Assembly (NCBI GenBank): GCA_026122205.1 | Contig: JANCYU010000030.1 | Coordinates: 62,001-126,000 of the forward strand | Length of the DNA: 64,000 nucleotides | From: Galdieria yellowstonensis | Taxonomy: Eukaryota; Rhodophyta; Bangiophyceae; Galdieriales; Galdieriaceae | Reading direction: 5' to 3' | In this document: positions 45,347-58,582 of the stretch, piece by piece | Numbering within the stretch: the first letter of the stretch is position 1 | Layout: every line of letters starts with the position of its first letter | Translations under genes and position numbers: made by a program | Notes under the pieces: model-generated | The model's database searches: none | Seen by the model: only the letters and a program-made list of their open reading frames with translations | What the model was told of the DNA's origin: nothing

Positions 45347-45915
45347 GATATTGTGGCTCATTCTGTAGTATTCATGTATCTGATATAGAGAAATCTTTGG
45401 CTTTTTATGGGATTCTTGGTTTTATTCTTACCGAAAAGTTTATTACCAAGGTTTGTTCCTATGTTTTATTATACAAGCAGTCTATAATATCTTGTGTTGT
45501 GGACATTAGGAACATTATCGTGCGTGTTTCTTACAAGGAATGGGCATACGTTTAGAGTTGATTGAAGATACTTTTCTGTTTGCAAGCAAGAAGAATGGGT
45601 CTTCTGTACTGAAAACTTGTTCTTTAGCTTTCGATGTTACCAAAGTAGGCATTTTGGAATCTGTTGATGGTTCTTGTTATTTCTTACACTGTGTGAGTCA
45701 AGGCTTGTGTAGACCTGGAATCGTATTTATTAGATATTCGACGTCGAAATGGAGGTATTTTATATATACGAAACTTTCCTCAACAACAGGTAATTGGTGG
45801 AGAATTGGCAGAAGTAGCTACGATAGAAGATCCTGATAAGTTTCCTTTGGAGTTTATAAGAAGACATACGAGATTACTTGGAGAAGAAGAGCTTGGTCGA
45901 ATGAGTTGGGCATAG
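45343..45915 (+). CDS. Second glyoxalase/VOC-superfamily protein
   Basis: Exons 45343-45450, 45510-45644 and 45703-45915 give 151 residues. The N-terminus SIHVSDIEKSLAFYGILGF and the segment GIRLELIED are typical VOC. After the last intron the frame gives ACVDLESYLLDIRRRNGG and finally EDPDKFPLEFIRR, the second half of the fold. The His/Glu metal ligands of true glyoxalase are only partly present (His in SIHVSD, Glu in RLELI, Gl u in PLEF). It is not closely similar to the VOC gene at 36100. The ATG overlaps the GNAT stop. Confidence 0.75.
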
Positions 45916-46002
45916 ACAAGAAAATGGGTGGATTGTGGTTGATTGGGAAGATTTGTATATAAAAGTATTCAAAGTGTGTGAATAGAAACTCGCTTTATTC
46001 TC

Positions 46003-46989
46003 ATGTCAGCAAATGCTTCACCTGCAGAAATCATACTTGCTTGTTTCTGTGTTTCTATTGCAGCTATGATACTTACTGGAATAGGGTGTTCTATTAACAA
46101 CCATATTCGAAGAAGAAGAGGTTTGAGGGGTTTGTGGGAGTCTCCACCAAATAGGAGAGCACTTGGTCGAAGGACGTTGAGTAGAGCAAGTAGAAGAAGA
46201 GAAAAAGGATTATCTGCGTATGAAGTGGAAATTTACTGTCCTGAAATAATATATAAAGGTCCTTTGGAACCTCCCTTGTTATTCTGGGAAGAAGATGACC
46301 AAGTTTTTACTCCTACACAAGTAGAAGAAAAGTACATGTTCGATCCTCCACCTCCAGTTGCAACGAAGAGTAACCATCTCGTGTCAGAAGACAAGGCAGT
46401 AGTTGCTAGTAAGCATGAGAAACCCAACAGCAGTGAATGGAGTGAAGAGGATGCTGAAACCACAAGTGCTCTACCTCAACACGTCAATTATTATTTTTTA
46501 GGACAACATATATTACCCGATGGAGTTTGTGCAGTATGTTTGGAAACGGTGGAAAAGGATTGCCATTTGAGATTGCTTCCTTGTGGACATGCTTTTCATG
46601 TGCAATGTATTACCCATTGGCTCAGTTATGGAACTCGTTGTCCACTTTGTAATGAGATGGTTCGACTCTCTGATCGTAATCGTACGCGTTCAGGTTCTCA
46701 TCAGCGACTGCATTCAGTTCAAGTCACTCAAAACAACGATTCTTCTTCTTCTCCTCGAACACTGCCGTTGTTTATGGCAGTAGGTAGCACAACAACGCGT
46801 CAAGTGAATGAAGAACGTATGGAATCGATTCAGGAACATAAAACAATATCAAAGGAGGTCGTTATGCAATCTTTTGAAAGAATTCGTTTGCGTTTGTATG
46901 AAAGATATTTGGGAAGGCAACAACAAAAGACACAGTCTCCCGTAGAGGAGTCGTTGAATGAGGTTGTTGTTCATGAAGGAACTTTGTAG
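46003..46989 (+). CDS. RING-H2 membrane E3 ubiquitin ligase
   Basis: Intronless, 328 residues. One transmembrane helix near the N-terminus (IILACFCVSIAAMILTGIG) is followed by an Arg-rich stop-transfer region. A complete RING-H2 finger lies at about residues 175-220: CAVCLE, then LPCGHAFHVQCITHW, and CPLC. The tail is Ser/Arg-rich and ends in a charged helix. ATL-type membrane ligases of plants share this layout. Targets are unknown. Confidence 0.88.
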   Translation: MSANASPAEIILACFCVSIAAMILTGIGCSINNHIRRRRGLRGLWESPPNRRALGRRTLSRASRRREKGLSAYEVEIYCPEIIYKGPLEPPLLFWEEDDQVFTPTQVEEKYMFDPPPPVATKSNHLVSEDKAVVASKHEKPNSSEWSEEDAETTSALPQHVNYYFLGQHILPDGVCAVCLETVEKDCHLRLLPCGHAFHVQCITHWLSYGTRCPLCNEMVRLSDRNRTRSGSHQRLHSVQVTQNNDSSSSPRTLPLFMAVGSTTTRQVNEERMESIQEHKTISKEVVMQSFERIRLRLYERYLGRQQQKTQSPVEESLNEVVVHEGTL

Positions 46990-47123
46990 AGTCCTTTTTT
47001 CAACTTGTATTTATAACAGAGAGACATAAGAAATTTATTTTTCTCTCGATGTTGTTTTTTTCAGCAATAAAAGTGGATGCCAAGTCGTAGTTGTTGTACT
47101 GCGGAATAAATGTTTTGTGAGAA

Positions 47124-50100
47124 ATGGAACAAGAGCAAGTATTAGATAATATACTCAAAGCACTTTTTATTTTATGTCAGCCTACTGCTGCACCTACAGA
47201 TTATAGAGAAGCAGACGAGTTTTTGAGAAGTATTCGACAACAACCTAGTCACTTGTTCTTATTCTGCCAGTTTCTTTCGAGTGAGACTTGGTTAGCTTCT
47301 AAAGGACCTTTCGACAGCCAATTGCTATCTTTTATGTTTCAGTTTGCAGCTTCCGTGTTAGAAAACTGGATAAGAACCCATTACGTGTCCTTTGACAAGC
47401 AACAAAGACAACAAGTGATAGAGTTAACGAAGCTGTTGTTAAAAGAAAGTTGCCGTCATCGATTGACTCATTCGGCTATTGAAAAGTGCTGCAAAGCTGC
47501 AAGTTGTTCTGTTCTTCTATTTTCTTTGGACAGTGAAGCTGGTATAGAAGATATGTTGGAATATTGGTGGAATACTTTTGTAGAGTTGGGTAAACAACAG
47601 CAGATTGCACCTCTTTTATATTACATATTTCTCGAAGAAGCAGAAAGTATTCCTTCATATGGAAGTGGAGAAGATGCGGAACGAAGAGCCTGGTTGAAGA
47701 GTAAAGCTTCCAAGGTGAATAGTGAAGTGTCTTCTGAACTGTTTCGTGCAAGTTTAGAGGACAATAGTGACTCGATTGGTGGAAACTTTAGCACTCCTAT
47801 GAGTAATTCCTTATTGAAGAAAGACTGTATTCAATGTTTGAAGAGATGGAATATATATGGAACGAGAGGTAGTGCTGCAGATATACTCTGTAACGTTTTT
47901 GAAGATCCTGATTTGGTATATGAAGTTGCAGAAGCTATTGCGGATGATGTTGGAAGGTAATCAACTATTATCAATATTTTAATCGAATGCATAGTAACTT
48001 GAGTTGTATAGGGGTGATACACCAGCAAGTTGTATATTGCAGACATGTTCATCTTTACTTTCTGTATTGAAGAGTAAGTCCACATTTCATTATGGAAATT
48101 GTTGTATTGATGCACGAATTGTGTTTTTTGTTTGTGCATGTGCGTGTAAAAAGGAACTTGTCGAAAGCAACATAGAAACGCTGAAAACGAAGCCATGACA
48201 CATGCAGCTTTAGAAGTGACAGTTTCTATTGTAGAATCCAATATAGATTCGCTTTTGAAACAACAAGACAATTTGCAACTTTCGGAATCTGGAAACACAG
48301 ACAGAGCAGCAGCTATTTTAGAATTGTGTGACTTGTTACTATTTGGACTCCAAAGTGGAGTTCATAGTGCTAAAATGGCTTCGTTGGAAGGAATTTTACA
48401 TTTTGCTTCCAGTTTTCATCATTTGCAACTCCATAGCCAAATAGGATCGCATTGTAATCTTTCTCAACTCTATACTTTTTTTCAAGATTGTTTTTGTGTA
48501 AGTACTTGCTTTTTCTCGTAGCTGTTTTTTGACAGCAATCTATAGGACTTTATTTATCTCTGTACTGCTTCCGAAGAGTCCTATTTGATAGCCCTAAATG
48601 ATGCCTCCTCATCGAAGAGCACTAGTACAAATGCAGAATGGAATTCTTCCTCCTCGATAGAAGAATTTCAACAAGTAAGAGAAGCAACATTCGAAGCCAC
48701 CAAAGAACTTGTCAAAGCAGTTGGAGATATGAATCGTGTTGTACATTTCTTGGACGATTATTGGACAAATTGTCATTCTTATCTTCGTCTTGAGTCTTCA
48801 TTCTTTATATTGACTGCGGCCTTTCTTGCATATTCTGAAAACACAAGTAGAGAGTTGAGAGCCACGACATTACAAATCGAGTCTGTTACTCCACTATTTC
48901 AGCTTTCTTTACAACTCTTGTATGACCAAAATTCACCTATGTACTTGAAGTCTTCCATTTTGAGATTCTTTACTGCTATTTCTGATATTTTATTACATGA
49001 CGCATTGGACCAAACATTGTTCCAACCAATGATGAACATTTTACCGTCATATCTGAAAGCCATTCCACGAGAAGCCTCCATTCTATTGAGAAGTCTGTCC
49101 TATTCCTCGCCTAGACGGTTATTGCCTTTTGCAGAATCTCTTTTACAAGCAATGGCTCTTATACCATCACAATTCTTAATATACAAGGACGCTATAGAAG
49201 CCTTGGCTAGAATAATAGCTGTTATGGACCATGAGGAAGAACGATATCGTTGTGTTCGTGTTGTATTGCAACCTTGTTTGACTTTTTTAGAAAACACTAT
49301 GCAGTCGTTCTACTCATCCTCCAGTTTTTCAGAGGATCCAAAAACGGTTGTCGATGTATTAGGAATGATGTCTGCAGTCTTTCGTGGATTGGATGAGCCT
49401 TGCATCAGTTGCCGAATTTTGTGTGAGAGATTGGAAGAATTGGCACTTTTAGGTCATCATTTTGCTTCTCATGAATGGATAGCTCCTGAAATATGCAAAG
49501 TATTTGTTCGGTCTGTGGAATCTAGCAAAGATTCCGATCCACAAAAAATTACGACGACGAGCCATATTCCTATTGTCATTCAAATATTAAATATTCTTCA
49601 AAGCATCTTTTCAAAAAGTGACGGTGAAACCTGTTGGATTCGCGGCTGTATTCAGTTGATTCCTTTGTTGGATCCCAAGTCGAGCGAATCTCAACAATGT
49701 GTGTTACAAGTCTTATCAGGAGTTGGGAGTACTTGTCATCGATGTATATCCGAATATTCCATTTCCAGTGCGTGTGAAAGACAAGATTTGATAGCAGAGT
49801 TTTGTCGATTATCCGAGCTCCTTGTCTTGTATTATCCCACCATGTTTTTCTCCTGGTCCGAACAAATATTTCCCATTTTATTATTAGGGTTTTATTTATC
49901 CGATGCGAACAATTGTATGGCATGCCTTCGTTTCTGGACTCGAGTGTTGGAGTATTGGAGTCAACCAGAGAATCAGATTGTTCTTCCTCAACCCTTATTG
50001 GATGAAAGGCAGTCAAATTTTGTTGTTTTGTTACTACAAGGAATGATATATGCTATCGGTGGAGGAATATCTTCTCGTTTAATACGACATTTATGCAATT

Positions 50101-50390
50101 TACTTTCATCCTTTTGTCAGTGGATAGCGTTGTTCCATTTCCAATCTTCTTTGCCTAGATGGATACAACAAGCTGTGGAGTCCAATCAAGCTGCGAAATT
50201 TACGGTGGAAATGAGAAAAGCCTTCGAGTCGATGTTGTTGGAATATGTCCGTTTTTATTCACCAGAAACAGCAGCAGCAACGACGACAACTATTTCCAAA
50301 GCAACGTTTCGATGTTTTGTTTCCGATATTTGTAGAGTAGGTCGAGGTGAAATGATGGATGATATTTTGTATGCCTATTTCCGATCCTAG
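47124..50390 (+). CDS. Importin-beta family receptor, transportin-3/importin-13 (MTR10) type
   Basis: HEAT-repeat karyopherin. Four exons are seen: 47124-47956, then about 48013-48075, about 48154-48497 and 48546-50390, with junctions GR|GDTPAS, LK|RTCRKQ and CF|DFIY. The protein is about 1030 residues and almost all helical. The N-terminal part (ADEFLRSIRQQP, WLASKG, AASVLENWIRTHY) and the CNVFEDPDLVYEVAEAI region fit TNPO3/IPO13 receptors, which import SR proteins and other cargo. Sequence conservation is low, so the exact subtype is inferred. Confidence 0.75.
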
Positions 50391-50503
50391 CAACTAGGCG
50401 ATAGATGATAGATTGCATTGTTCACACAAACACACTTGTCATTCTCCTGGGAGATTCCATGACGTTCCGAATAATCATGTCTAGTTGTGTGAGTGTGTGT
50501 TAC

Positions 50504-51337
50504 TCAGATGCGATCCTTGAAAGAGGACATCGACTGAGGCCTACATCGATAACGCATATATTGAAAGCCAAGAATGGCATTCAAAGCAAGAGAAATGAAA
50601 ATACTTGCCAAATACCATCTATTTTGTAACTGAACGAGAGTTGTAAATACACGAGCTATATTTCCTGCCAATTGGAAACTCAACGTGATGGGAGAAAGTT
50701 CTCCTGTCGATTCATTGCGTCGATTTTCAAGTATCTGCGGTATTTTGCTGGCATTCAACAAGGGACTGGAACAAAACTGCAAGACTTGTAACCATCGAAT
50801 AGGTAACCGGATACTCCACAATAAAGATATCGACAATAATAATGACAAGAAGTAGAATAACATCCAAAGATAGTTGAAATTGCCACTGCTTGTCCTTTTC
50901 GTTCGTTGCACCGCATAATGATGTAACAATAATATGATGATCCCGTTTTGAAGAAATATACATATATTCTCTGCAAACGTTTCCCAAGGAAACTTTGCTT
51001 GAATGCAATAGTATAGCGAGAAATAAATACCAATATTTTCTAAAGTATACATACTCAAACTTATACCTTTAGCGCTCTTCTTTCTCATAATTCTGACAAT
51101 CTGAGGAATTTTATAAAAGCTAGAACATAGAATGACCAGATATCCAACCAAGGAACTGGTGTTTTTCACGAGGTTGCTTTTCAAGGTCCATCGAAAAGGA
51201 AAACAACTACAAGAACGCAGCAGATAAAACGGTTGCTGCTGATGTTTCTTCACTCGAACTATATAGGGATAAGAGTGAGCTTTATGGTTCCACAGTGCGT
51301 ACTTTGTCCACACCACAAACGAAAAACATTTGCTCAT
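50504..51337 (-). CDS. MPDU1: MPDU1/PQ-loop protein (dolichol-phosphate-mannose utilisation)
   Basis: Intronless, 277 residues, about seven transmembrane helices. The two PQ-loop repeats are plain: FYKIPQIVRIMRKKSAKGIS and ASKIPQILENRRNESTGELS. The second half has SFQLAGNIARVFTTLVQ, the MPDU1 signature. In animals MPDU1 is required for use of dolichol-P-mannose and -glucose in the ER, upstream of glucosidase I and N-glycan trimming. The 55-residue N-terminal extension is basic, possibly unreal. Divergent from REV3, 104 bp between ATGs. Confidence 0.85.
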   Translation of the reverse strand: MSKCFSFVVWTKYALWNHKAHSYPYIVRVKKHQQQPFYLLRSCSCFPFRWTLKSNLVKNTSSLVGYLVILCSSFYKIPQIVRIMRKKSAKGISLSMYTLENIGIYFSLYYCIQAKFPWETFAENICIFLQNGIIILLLHHYAVQRTKRTSSGNFNYLWMLFYFLSLLLSISLLWSIRLPIRWLQVLQFCSSPLLNASKIPQILENRRNESTGELSPITLSFQLAGNIARVFTTLVQLQNRWYLASIFISLALNAILGFQYMRYRCRPQSMSSFKDRI

Positions 51338-51441
51338 TGGAGCAAGTTTGGCGCCAAAAAGAAAAAAAGCAGAGCAGCATGCGAAAGAACCAATGAAAGC
51401 ACTGTTGCTGCTATTTCTGAGATGTGTTATTGGTGAATACT

Positions 51442-54400
51442 ATGGAAGAGTGGTTAAGAGTAAGAATTGTATATATTGACTACTATTTTGAAGACCTGCA
51501 ACCAACCAGTGACGTAAGTCGCCAACCTGTCATACGTATTTTTGGAAGTACTTGGAATGGACAAAAGTGCTGTGTGCACATTCACCGTGTTTTGCCTTAT
51601 TTCTATGTGCAGCTACCTCCAAAGCTCTGTAGAGACTTTGAAGAAGCACAAACTGTCAGCAGTCAGTTGGTAGAATTTCTGGAACAATCTTTTGCTTCCA
51701 GTTCCGAGCAAAAGGTCATAACTCGTACGGAACTGGTTGAAAAGGTTCCTTTTTATGGATATCATCGCCATACCTGTTTCTTTGTGAAAATATACACATT
51801 TTTACCGGCAAATATTCAGCGACTCGCGGACTTGTGCCATCGCTTTCCCGACAGCAGCAACAAGGATATGACACTGCAGCCATATGAGTCACATATATCC
51901 TACTTATCTCAATTCATGATTGACTATAATTTGTATGGAATGAATTTCATTCGAATTTCGAATCCTCGTTTCCGTCTTCCTTTGCCAGTGACGGATAGCT
52001 TTCCTTGGAAAGACATGAACATTCCATGGAGACGCTCAGAGGCTATCGACCACACAACGTCGCTTTCGAGTCTTTCAAAAACCAATAAAGGAGGCAATAT
52101 AGGAGATATTTGTGGTCAGAGGTTGTTTTTATCGGAACATTGTGAAGAATTGTCTCGTTTTCACTGTATTTCTCCGCAGGAAAGAAAGTCATACTGTGAT
52201 TTGGAGTTGGATATCGATGCATCGGACATTCTTAATCCTGAGGACTGCAAGGATATTCCACTCTTGAAGGATGCCAGTGATAAAGATAGGTTGGTTCCTA
52301 GTCTTCGTGGTCTTTGGGAAGAAGATGAAAGAAGAAGACGGCTGTTGGGAATGGAAAGTTATGATTCAGAGAAAGCCGAGTCCAATGTGAAGGTGAATTT
52401 GAACTATTCGGAAGCGCATTTAAAAGAAGCATTTCGGAGACGTGTGGAACGAGAATGGCAGCTGCTTTCCAAAGATTCCATAGTAGATGAGCATAATGAA
52501 AATAATAATGTTGTAAATAGAAAACGGCAACGGAACGATAGAGATGATGTCGAGTTTCCGTCTGCAGAGTCTTTGAATGTGGGTGAGAATAAGGAAGAGG
52601 AGAATAGTAGACAATGCAAACGAGATACTGCTACTGAGCTGGAAAGAAATGAGGTATCTTTCTTTGAAGAGGATAACTTTGCGGAAAACTTGTGGAATGA
52701 TATTTTACAGAGTTCGCAGTTGTTGGAGCAAGATATCTATCAAGAGATATCTTCCAAATGTGCTTCATTGAACGACTTGAAGGAAGTGACTGGATTGGGA
52801 GAAGAATTTATTTTATCCAGTCAGCAACGACCCCAGCAAAACAACAACAACAACAGTGTAGACACTTGTTCGAGAACAATGGATAATAATGGTCGTTTAG
52901 AACAAGATTTTGATCCGTCTTCTGGTTGTATTCAAAAAGCAACTCCACACAAAGATTCATCGGTGGAGCTTTCATCGGAAAACAGTGCTATTTCATCCAC
53001 TTACCAGGAACCAACAATATGTTCATCATCTTCGACAAACATACAACCAGAGGAGCTCCGTTCAAACCAAACATCTCTTCTTTCCAATCAAAACATAAAT
53101 GACGATACTGTTTGGATAACTCCTCGTCAGTCGCCTCCTACCGTGGAAGATGCCTTGGCATCTTTGAAAAGCAAATCATCATCATGTAAATATGTTCCTC
53201 AAGTAACTATAGATAGCTATGGGCGTTTGAATACTAGAATAGTTGCAGCAAACTCTAAAGAAAACAATACTGTAGAAACGGATGACTTGTCTTCCAGTGA
53301 TGAAGATGAACAGCACATGAATGCAGTGTCCGAGTCTTCTCCAATAGTTCGTCCTTGTTCGCCAAAATACAATGAAATGGATAACATCATAGAAACTGGC
53401 CAAAGTCCTTTTTATTCACACGATAATCACCGAAGACGCTCGCGTTGGAGTGATTCTTCCTTCTTTTCGCCAGGCTTTGCAGTAGAAGCCGAGTCGAACA
53501 TATCATCTACTACGAGGGAATCCTTCAACTCTTCCCAACATTCTCAAGAAGAAGAGCAACTTATACCACATACAAGTCAAGGTTTGACTTGCATGTCATT
53601 AGAAATCATTACGAAATCACGTAAAGAATATTTGCCAGATCCAAGGATAGATGAAGTTCGCGTAGTTTGTATGGTTATTCATGATGATAGAGCACAACTC
53701 CATCTAGGTCCAGCGTATCGAAACATCTTTCATGTAATTGTATGGATGGAAGAAATGACTTCGCGACACATATCTCCTGTAGCACCAGGCGTTTCTATGC
53801 AAATCGTTTCGAATGAGGAAGAATTGTTTTACAAAGTGGCACATTGGATTCGATATTATGATGTGGATATGATATTTGGATATGACATTCATCGTTCCTC
53901 TTTAGGTTATTTGTTGGAACGTGGTTCTCATTTAGGTTGGGACTTTGCAAGGTGGATATCTCGATGGAAAGAAACCAAGCGAGATTTTCATGATCGGCAA
54001 GAAGAAGATAAGAGAATCGAATTACCAAGCACAAATGCTTCAAACCCTGCCGATGCATATATGAAGAGATTGGGTTGTCATATAAAGATAGTCGGAAGAT
54101 ATGTATTCTGCATTTGGAATATCTTAAAAGTCCAAGTCAAACTATCTTGTGATGATTATGAAGCTGCATGCGCGATGATACTGAAGAAACGTGTTCCTCG
54201 TTATGAGCCTTGGGTACTTTCTTCCTTTCTTTGTAACCCACAAAAGATGCATATAGCGTATGAACATTGCCTACAAAAAGCTGCAGATAATTTACTCTTC
54301 TTGGAAGAATTGGACTGGATTTCTCAGACATCGGAGTTGGCTCGTATTTTTGGTATTGACTTTCGTAGTGTGATAACTCGTGGTTCTCAATTCCGTGTAG

Positions 54401-56334
54401 AAAGTATGTTGGCAAGATTGGCTCATGCCAATGGCTATTTGCTTTTAAGTGCCTCCAGAGAACAGTTATTGAGTCAACCAGCAATGGAATGCTTACCTTT
54501 GGTAATGGAACCTCGTACGAACTTTTATCAAGATCCCGTAATCGTAATGGATTTTCAGAGTTTATATCCTTCTATCATTATTGCTCATAACTTGTGTTTT
54601 TGTACGATGTTTGGCAAAGTGAATCCTACAACTCCTTGTCGATTGGGCGTGGTGGAATCTTATGAGCCTCCTCCGCTTCTTTCTGTTGGTTCGTCGAAAG
54701 ATGGACAATGTTCTGAGCTTAAGAGACATGTGAATGAAGATGATTATTATGTTGCTCCCAATGGAGAATGTTTTGTAACCAAAGAGGTACGCAAAGGAAT
54801 ATTGCCACGATTACTAGAAGAAATTCTGTCTACCCGCTTGATGCTCAAATCTTCTATGAAGTGGATAACAGAACATGCTGAGGATTGTCGTCTCTTGGGT
54901 GAATCACAAAAAGAACGATTATGGAAAATTTTAAATGCTCAACAATTTGCACTCAAATTGATTGCCAACGTGACTTATGGTTATACGAGTGCAGCTTTTT
55001 CAGGACGTATGCCATGTTCAGGTTTAGCAGATGCCATTGTACAACACGGTAGACAAGCAATGCAACGGAGTATGGAAGAGATTGAAAGAGGCTGGCAGTC
55101 ACAACAAGTAGGAGCAACAGTTGTATATGGTAAGTATACAATGTAATAAGCATTATTGTATTATCTAAAATGTATTATCCAAGGTGATACGGATTCTCTT
55201 TTTGTTCGTGTTTCTTCTGTGGATTGGCGACGAGCTTGGAAGATTGGAAAAGAAATGGCACAACATATTTCTAAGCAGTTTCCTTATCCCATGCGTTTGG
55301 TATTGGAAAAAGTATTTGAGCCTTGTATTTTGTTGGTCAAGAAACGTTATGTGGGTTATGCTTACGAGTCCTTGGAACAAGAACATCCAGTATTCGATGC
55401 CAAAGGAATTGAAACGATTCGTCGAGACTCTTGTGCTGCAGTACAAAAGATGGTAGAACGGAGTTTGCGATTGTTGTTTGATACTCGAAAAGTGTCTCCA
55501 GTGAAAGAATACTTGTGGAAGAAATGGAGTCGTATGCATCGAGGAAGAAATGTTCATTGGATGGATTTTATCTTTTCTATGCAAGTTCGTTGGGGTACTT
55601 ATCGAGCACAGATGGAACAGTCACACACGGCAATGCTTCCTCCAGCTGCGGTGGTTGCTTCTAAGAGAGTTGTTCGTGACCCTCGAGCAGTTCCTTTGTA
55701 TGGAGAACGAATACCTTTTGTCATTGCCTATTGGATGGAGAAACCAAGAACCTTGCAAGATTGCGTATGTTCTCCAGAAGAATTCTTAGCCTTGCAAGAG
55801 AGCGGACATGCTGTATTACATGTGACCTATTATATCACCAAACAAATGATACCTGCATTGCAACGTTTCTTTAGTTGCCTAGGAATCGACGTCCATCAAT
55901 GGTATCAACAAATGAAGAGACCTTCTACCTTGTTATCCTGGTTGATGATGCCTAGAAAGAAGCGTGCAAGTCCTTGCAACCACAGCCATGAAATATCGAC
56001 CACATCTTGTTATCCTATTGGAGGATTGTATTATTATTATCATTATTATATTTGTAGCTTATGTGGACAAAATATCTACGACCCGAAAGAATGGCCATTG
56101 TGTGCTTTATGTAGAAATCATTCTTCCTGGTCTACATTGTTGTTCATTCAACGATGGAATCGACAACAACGCAAACTAAAACAACTGGAAAGCGTATGTG
56201 ATTATTGCAGTCGTCATTCAACTAGGAAAGAGTGGGAATGTCGCAATTTTCACTGTCCGATTTTCTTTCAAAGGCATAGTTGTCAGCAGCTGAAGGATGC
56301 CTATAAAGATAGGATCGATAGTTTGCAGTGGTAA
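51442..56334 (+). CDS. REV3: DNA polymerase zeta catalytic subunit REV3
   Basis: Family-B translesion polymerase extending mispaired or damaged termini. Exons 51442-55129 and 55184-56334 give 1612 residues, close to yeast REV3 and half the animal size. N-terminal domain: VRIVYIDYYFEDLQP, IFGSTWNGQKCC and the HRVLPYFYVQLP element. A long, low-complexity Ser/Asn-rich insert (residues 250-700) replaces the animal insert. The exonuclease-like domain (IFGYDIHRSSLGYLLERG) follows, then the polymerase motifs DFQSLYPSIII and YGDTDSLF, both with catalytic Asp. At the end are two Cys modules: CSLC with CALC, and CDYC with CRNFHC, the latter being the Fe-S CysB motif that binds the POLD2/POLD3 accessory subunits. 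ATG 51442 is the first true ATG. Confidence 0.95.
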
Positions 56335-58530
56335 ACAAATGACGTATCGTAGGTCTTCCATGAGGACAACGCCAAGGATCCTTCAAAGTTGCCAGTCTTT
56401 GTACAATGCTAGACATGTGCGAGCGGTCTAATGGAGTTCCTATCATCACAGACATGCGACAAGCTTGAGAAGCAAACGCTGCTTCCAATCTAGGAAAACG
56501 AATATCTTATATTTCAGCAGTGTAAAGGTGTCCATCCAAAAATAGATATTATTCTTACGCTGTTGGTTCACTGCTTCTCCTGTTCGTAACTGATGGATCA
56601 TTTCCAATACGTCTTCCACTCCAAACGTTGCTTTATCATGAAATGGCACTTGTACTAAGCAAACTCTATTTCCAGGCATTTTCTCCATATCCACAGAGAA
56701 TCGGAAACCCCACGACTCTATCCAGTCTAAATGATTAAGTAATAGCCATTCTTCTTCTGCAGAAAGATGCATTGTGAATGGCTGTACATAAGGTTGACAA
56801 GGAAGCTCTCCTTGGCTCTTATGTAAGGATTCGAAGTGATATCTTTCATCTGCTGCGTGTTGATCTATAATGAACAAATGTCCATGCCACTTGACAATAA
56901 TAAAACCTTGATTGAATTGACCAATTACTTGCATGGAAAGGAAATCATCTTTGTGTAAGACTTGACGCAATTCTATTTCTGCAGCTATAGGATCGGTTGA
57001 TTCGGGTTGTGGTGTCATTGAGGTTGTATTTTCCTTATTTGGAGTAGCAGCAGATAGAGAATGAAGAAAACATAAACTATTTGTCGTTGCTCTACTAGTT
57101 GTACTTGTCGTAGCAACCAACTTTTCATGTTGTTCTTTTGGTTCCTCGAGTGGATGGACTTGAGATATTTGTTCCGATGTATTTGTTCCTATCCTGTCGT
57201 TGTGATCCAAACTACTACAAGCATCTACAGATTCTCTGCGCTTTCTTTTTGCATATTCTAATAAGTTATTTCCGCCCTTGTTCCATCGTTTGCATGAAAC
57301 CATATGATTTGACTTGCTCTTCCTATCGATACCTTGGAGAGCATTGCAAGTGCTCAAGGAAGAAACATTATTGATATTGCTCGACTCGTCAAAAACTGCT
57401 CTACGAAAACAATCAACTTGCATTCTTATGGACGATGAACGTATTTCCTGTTGTTGTTCCTTCCATTTCGACTCCATCTTCTCCACTGGTTTGGAGCATT
57501 CTGGAAGAATAAAAAGGTAGTCTTTGACTTTATACAATTCACAAAAATATTGTGTGCATGCTTCAAGAAATGTACTTGCGTCATGTATAAATAGTTGGCG
57601 CTTATCCGCCGCAACATTGATATCGAATGTTCCATCTTCCAACTCTAAATGAAGAAATAACAATGGATAACTATGTTGACCTACTTGCTTTTGATATATT
57701 TTGGTAATCAAACTACAAAGTTTACGCATTTCGATAGGTCGACTACGAAAGAATACGTATTGACGGTCAGCTGCTGAACGAGCACAGGACTTGTCTGCTT
57801 TGGAGACATAACCTGTCATACGTGCAAAGGAGTCTTGTGTAGGATTTGTGTCGATAGGAACCAAACAAGATACAGTTCTACTAGAAAACAACTGAGCAAT
57901 AACATCTAGACAACTTCCATGTCCTTGCGTTTTGAGAGTTCGCTTCCCATCTATCGACAACGAAAACCTCACACCGGGACAAACGAGAGCAAACTGCTGT
58001 ATCAAGTCGAGCAGCCTTGTCGTCTCTCTTTTGGTTGCCTTTTGAAGACTTGATTTGCGAACAGGAAAGGCATCGAATAAATTGGTTACGATGACGGTTG
58101 TTCCACGCTCTCGAGCAACTTTTTCTATCCGAGTCACATTACCACTGTGGTCAAAACTTAGGCAGCTACCAGTGGTTGCTTGTGCTGTTTTCGTAAGCAA
58201 CTGTACATTACCAAGCAAGCATAACGAGGCCAAGGCTTCTCCTCGAAACCCCAAAGTTCTCACACTACCAAGTTGTTCCAAAGTTTGTAACTTGGAAGTA
58301 TAGGAAGGTTTACAAATGTTTTCAAAGTCTCGAGCATCTATCCCACTGCCATTATCCGCTACTTGCAAAAGATTCAAAGCACTAGGACCCTTTATATTGA
58401 CATCTATTTGAGTTGCACCAGCGTCAAGAGCGTTCTCTACCAGTTCCTTTAAAGCTGCTGTAGTGTCCAACACGGCTTGTGCCAAAGATATTTGATGTTG
58501 ACAAGCTCTCGATAAACTTTGAATCGACAT
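56222..58530 (-). CDS. PMS2: MutL homologue PMS2 (yeast PMS1)
   Basis: ATPase-endonuclease subunit of MutL-alpha in mismatch repair. ATG 58530 (an in-frame ATG at 58626 would overlap GID4). The GHKL ATPase shows ELVENALDAGATQIDV, DNGSGID, GFRGEALASL and SAADRQYVFFRSRP. A Ser/Arg-rich linker follows. The C-terminal domain shows the endonuclease motif DQHAADERYHFE (DQHA-x2-E-x4-E), then SQACRMSVMIGTP and CPHGRPTIRH. One intron (about 56480-56565, GTAAGA donor) separates NQQ from the last exon; two acceptors are possible. The final 37 codons are on the opposite strand of REV3's last codons and lack conservation. The stop is at 56222. Confidence 0.93.
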
Positions 58531-58582
58531 GTGCGCATTTCGGTTATCTCTTTTCTGTCGAGTTTGGTGTTGGTGGATCGAT

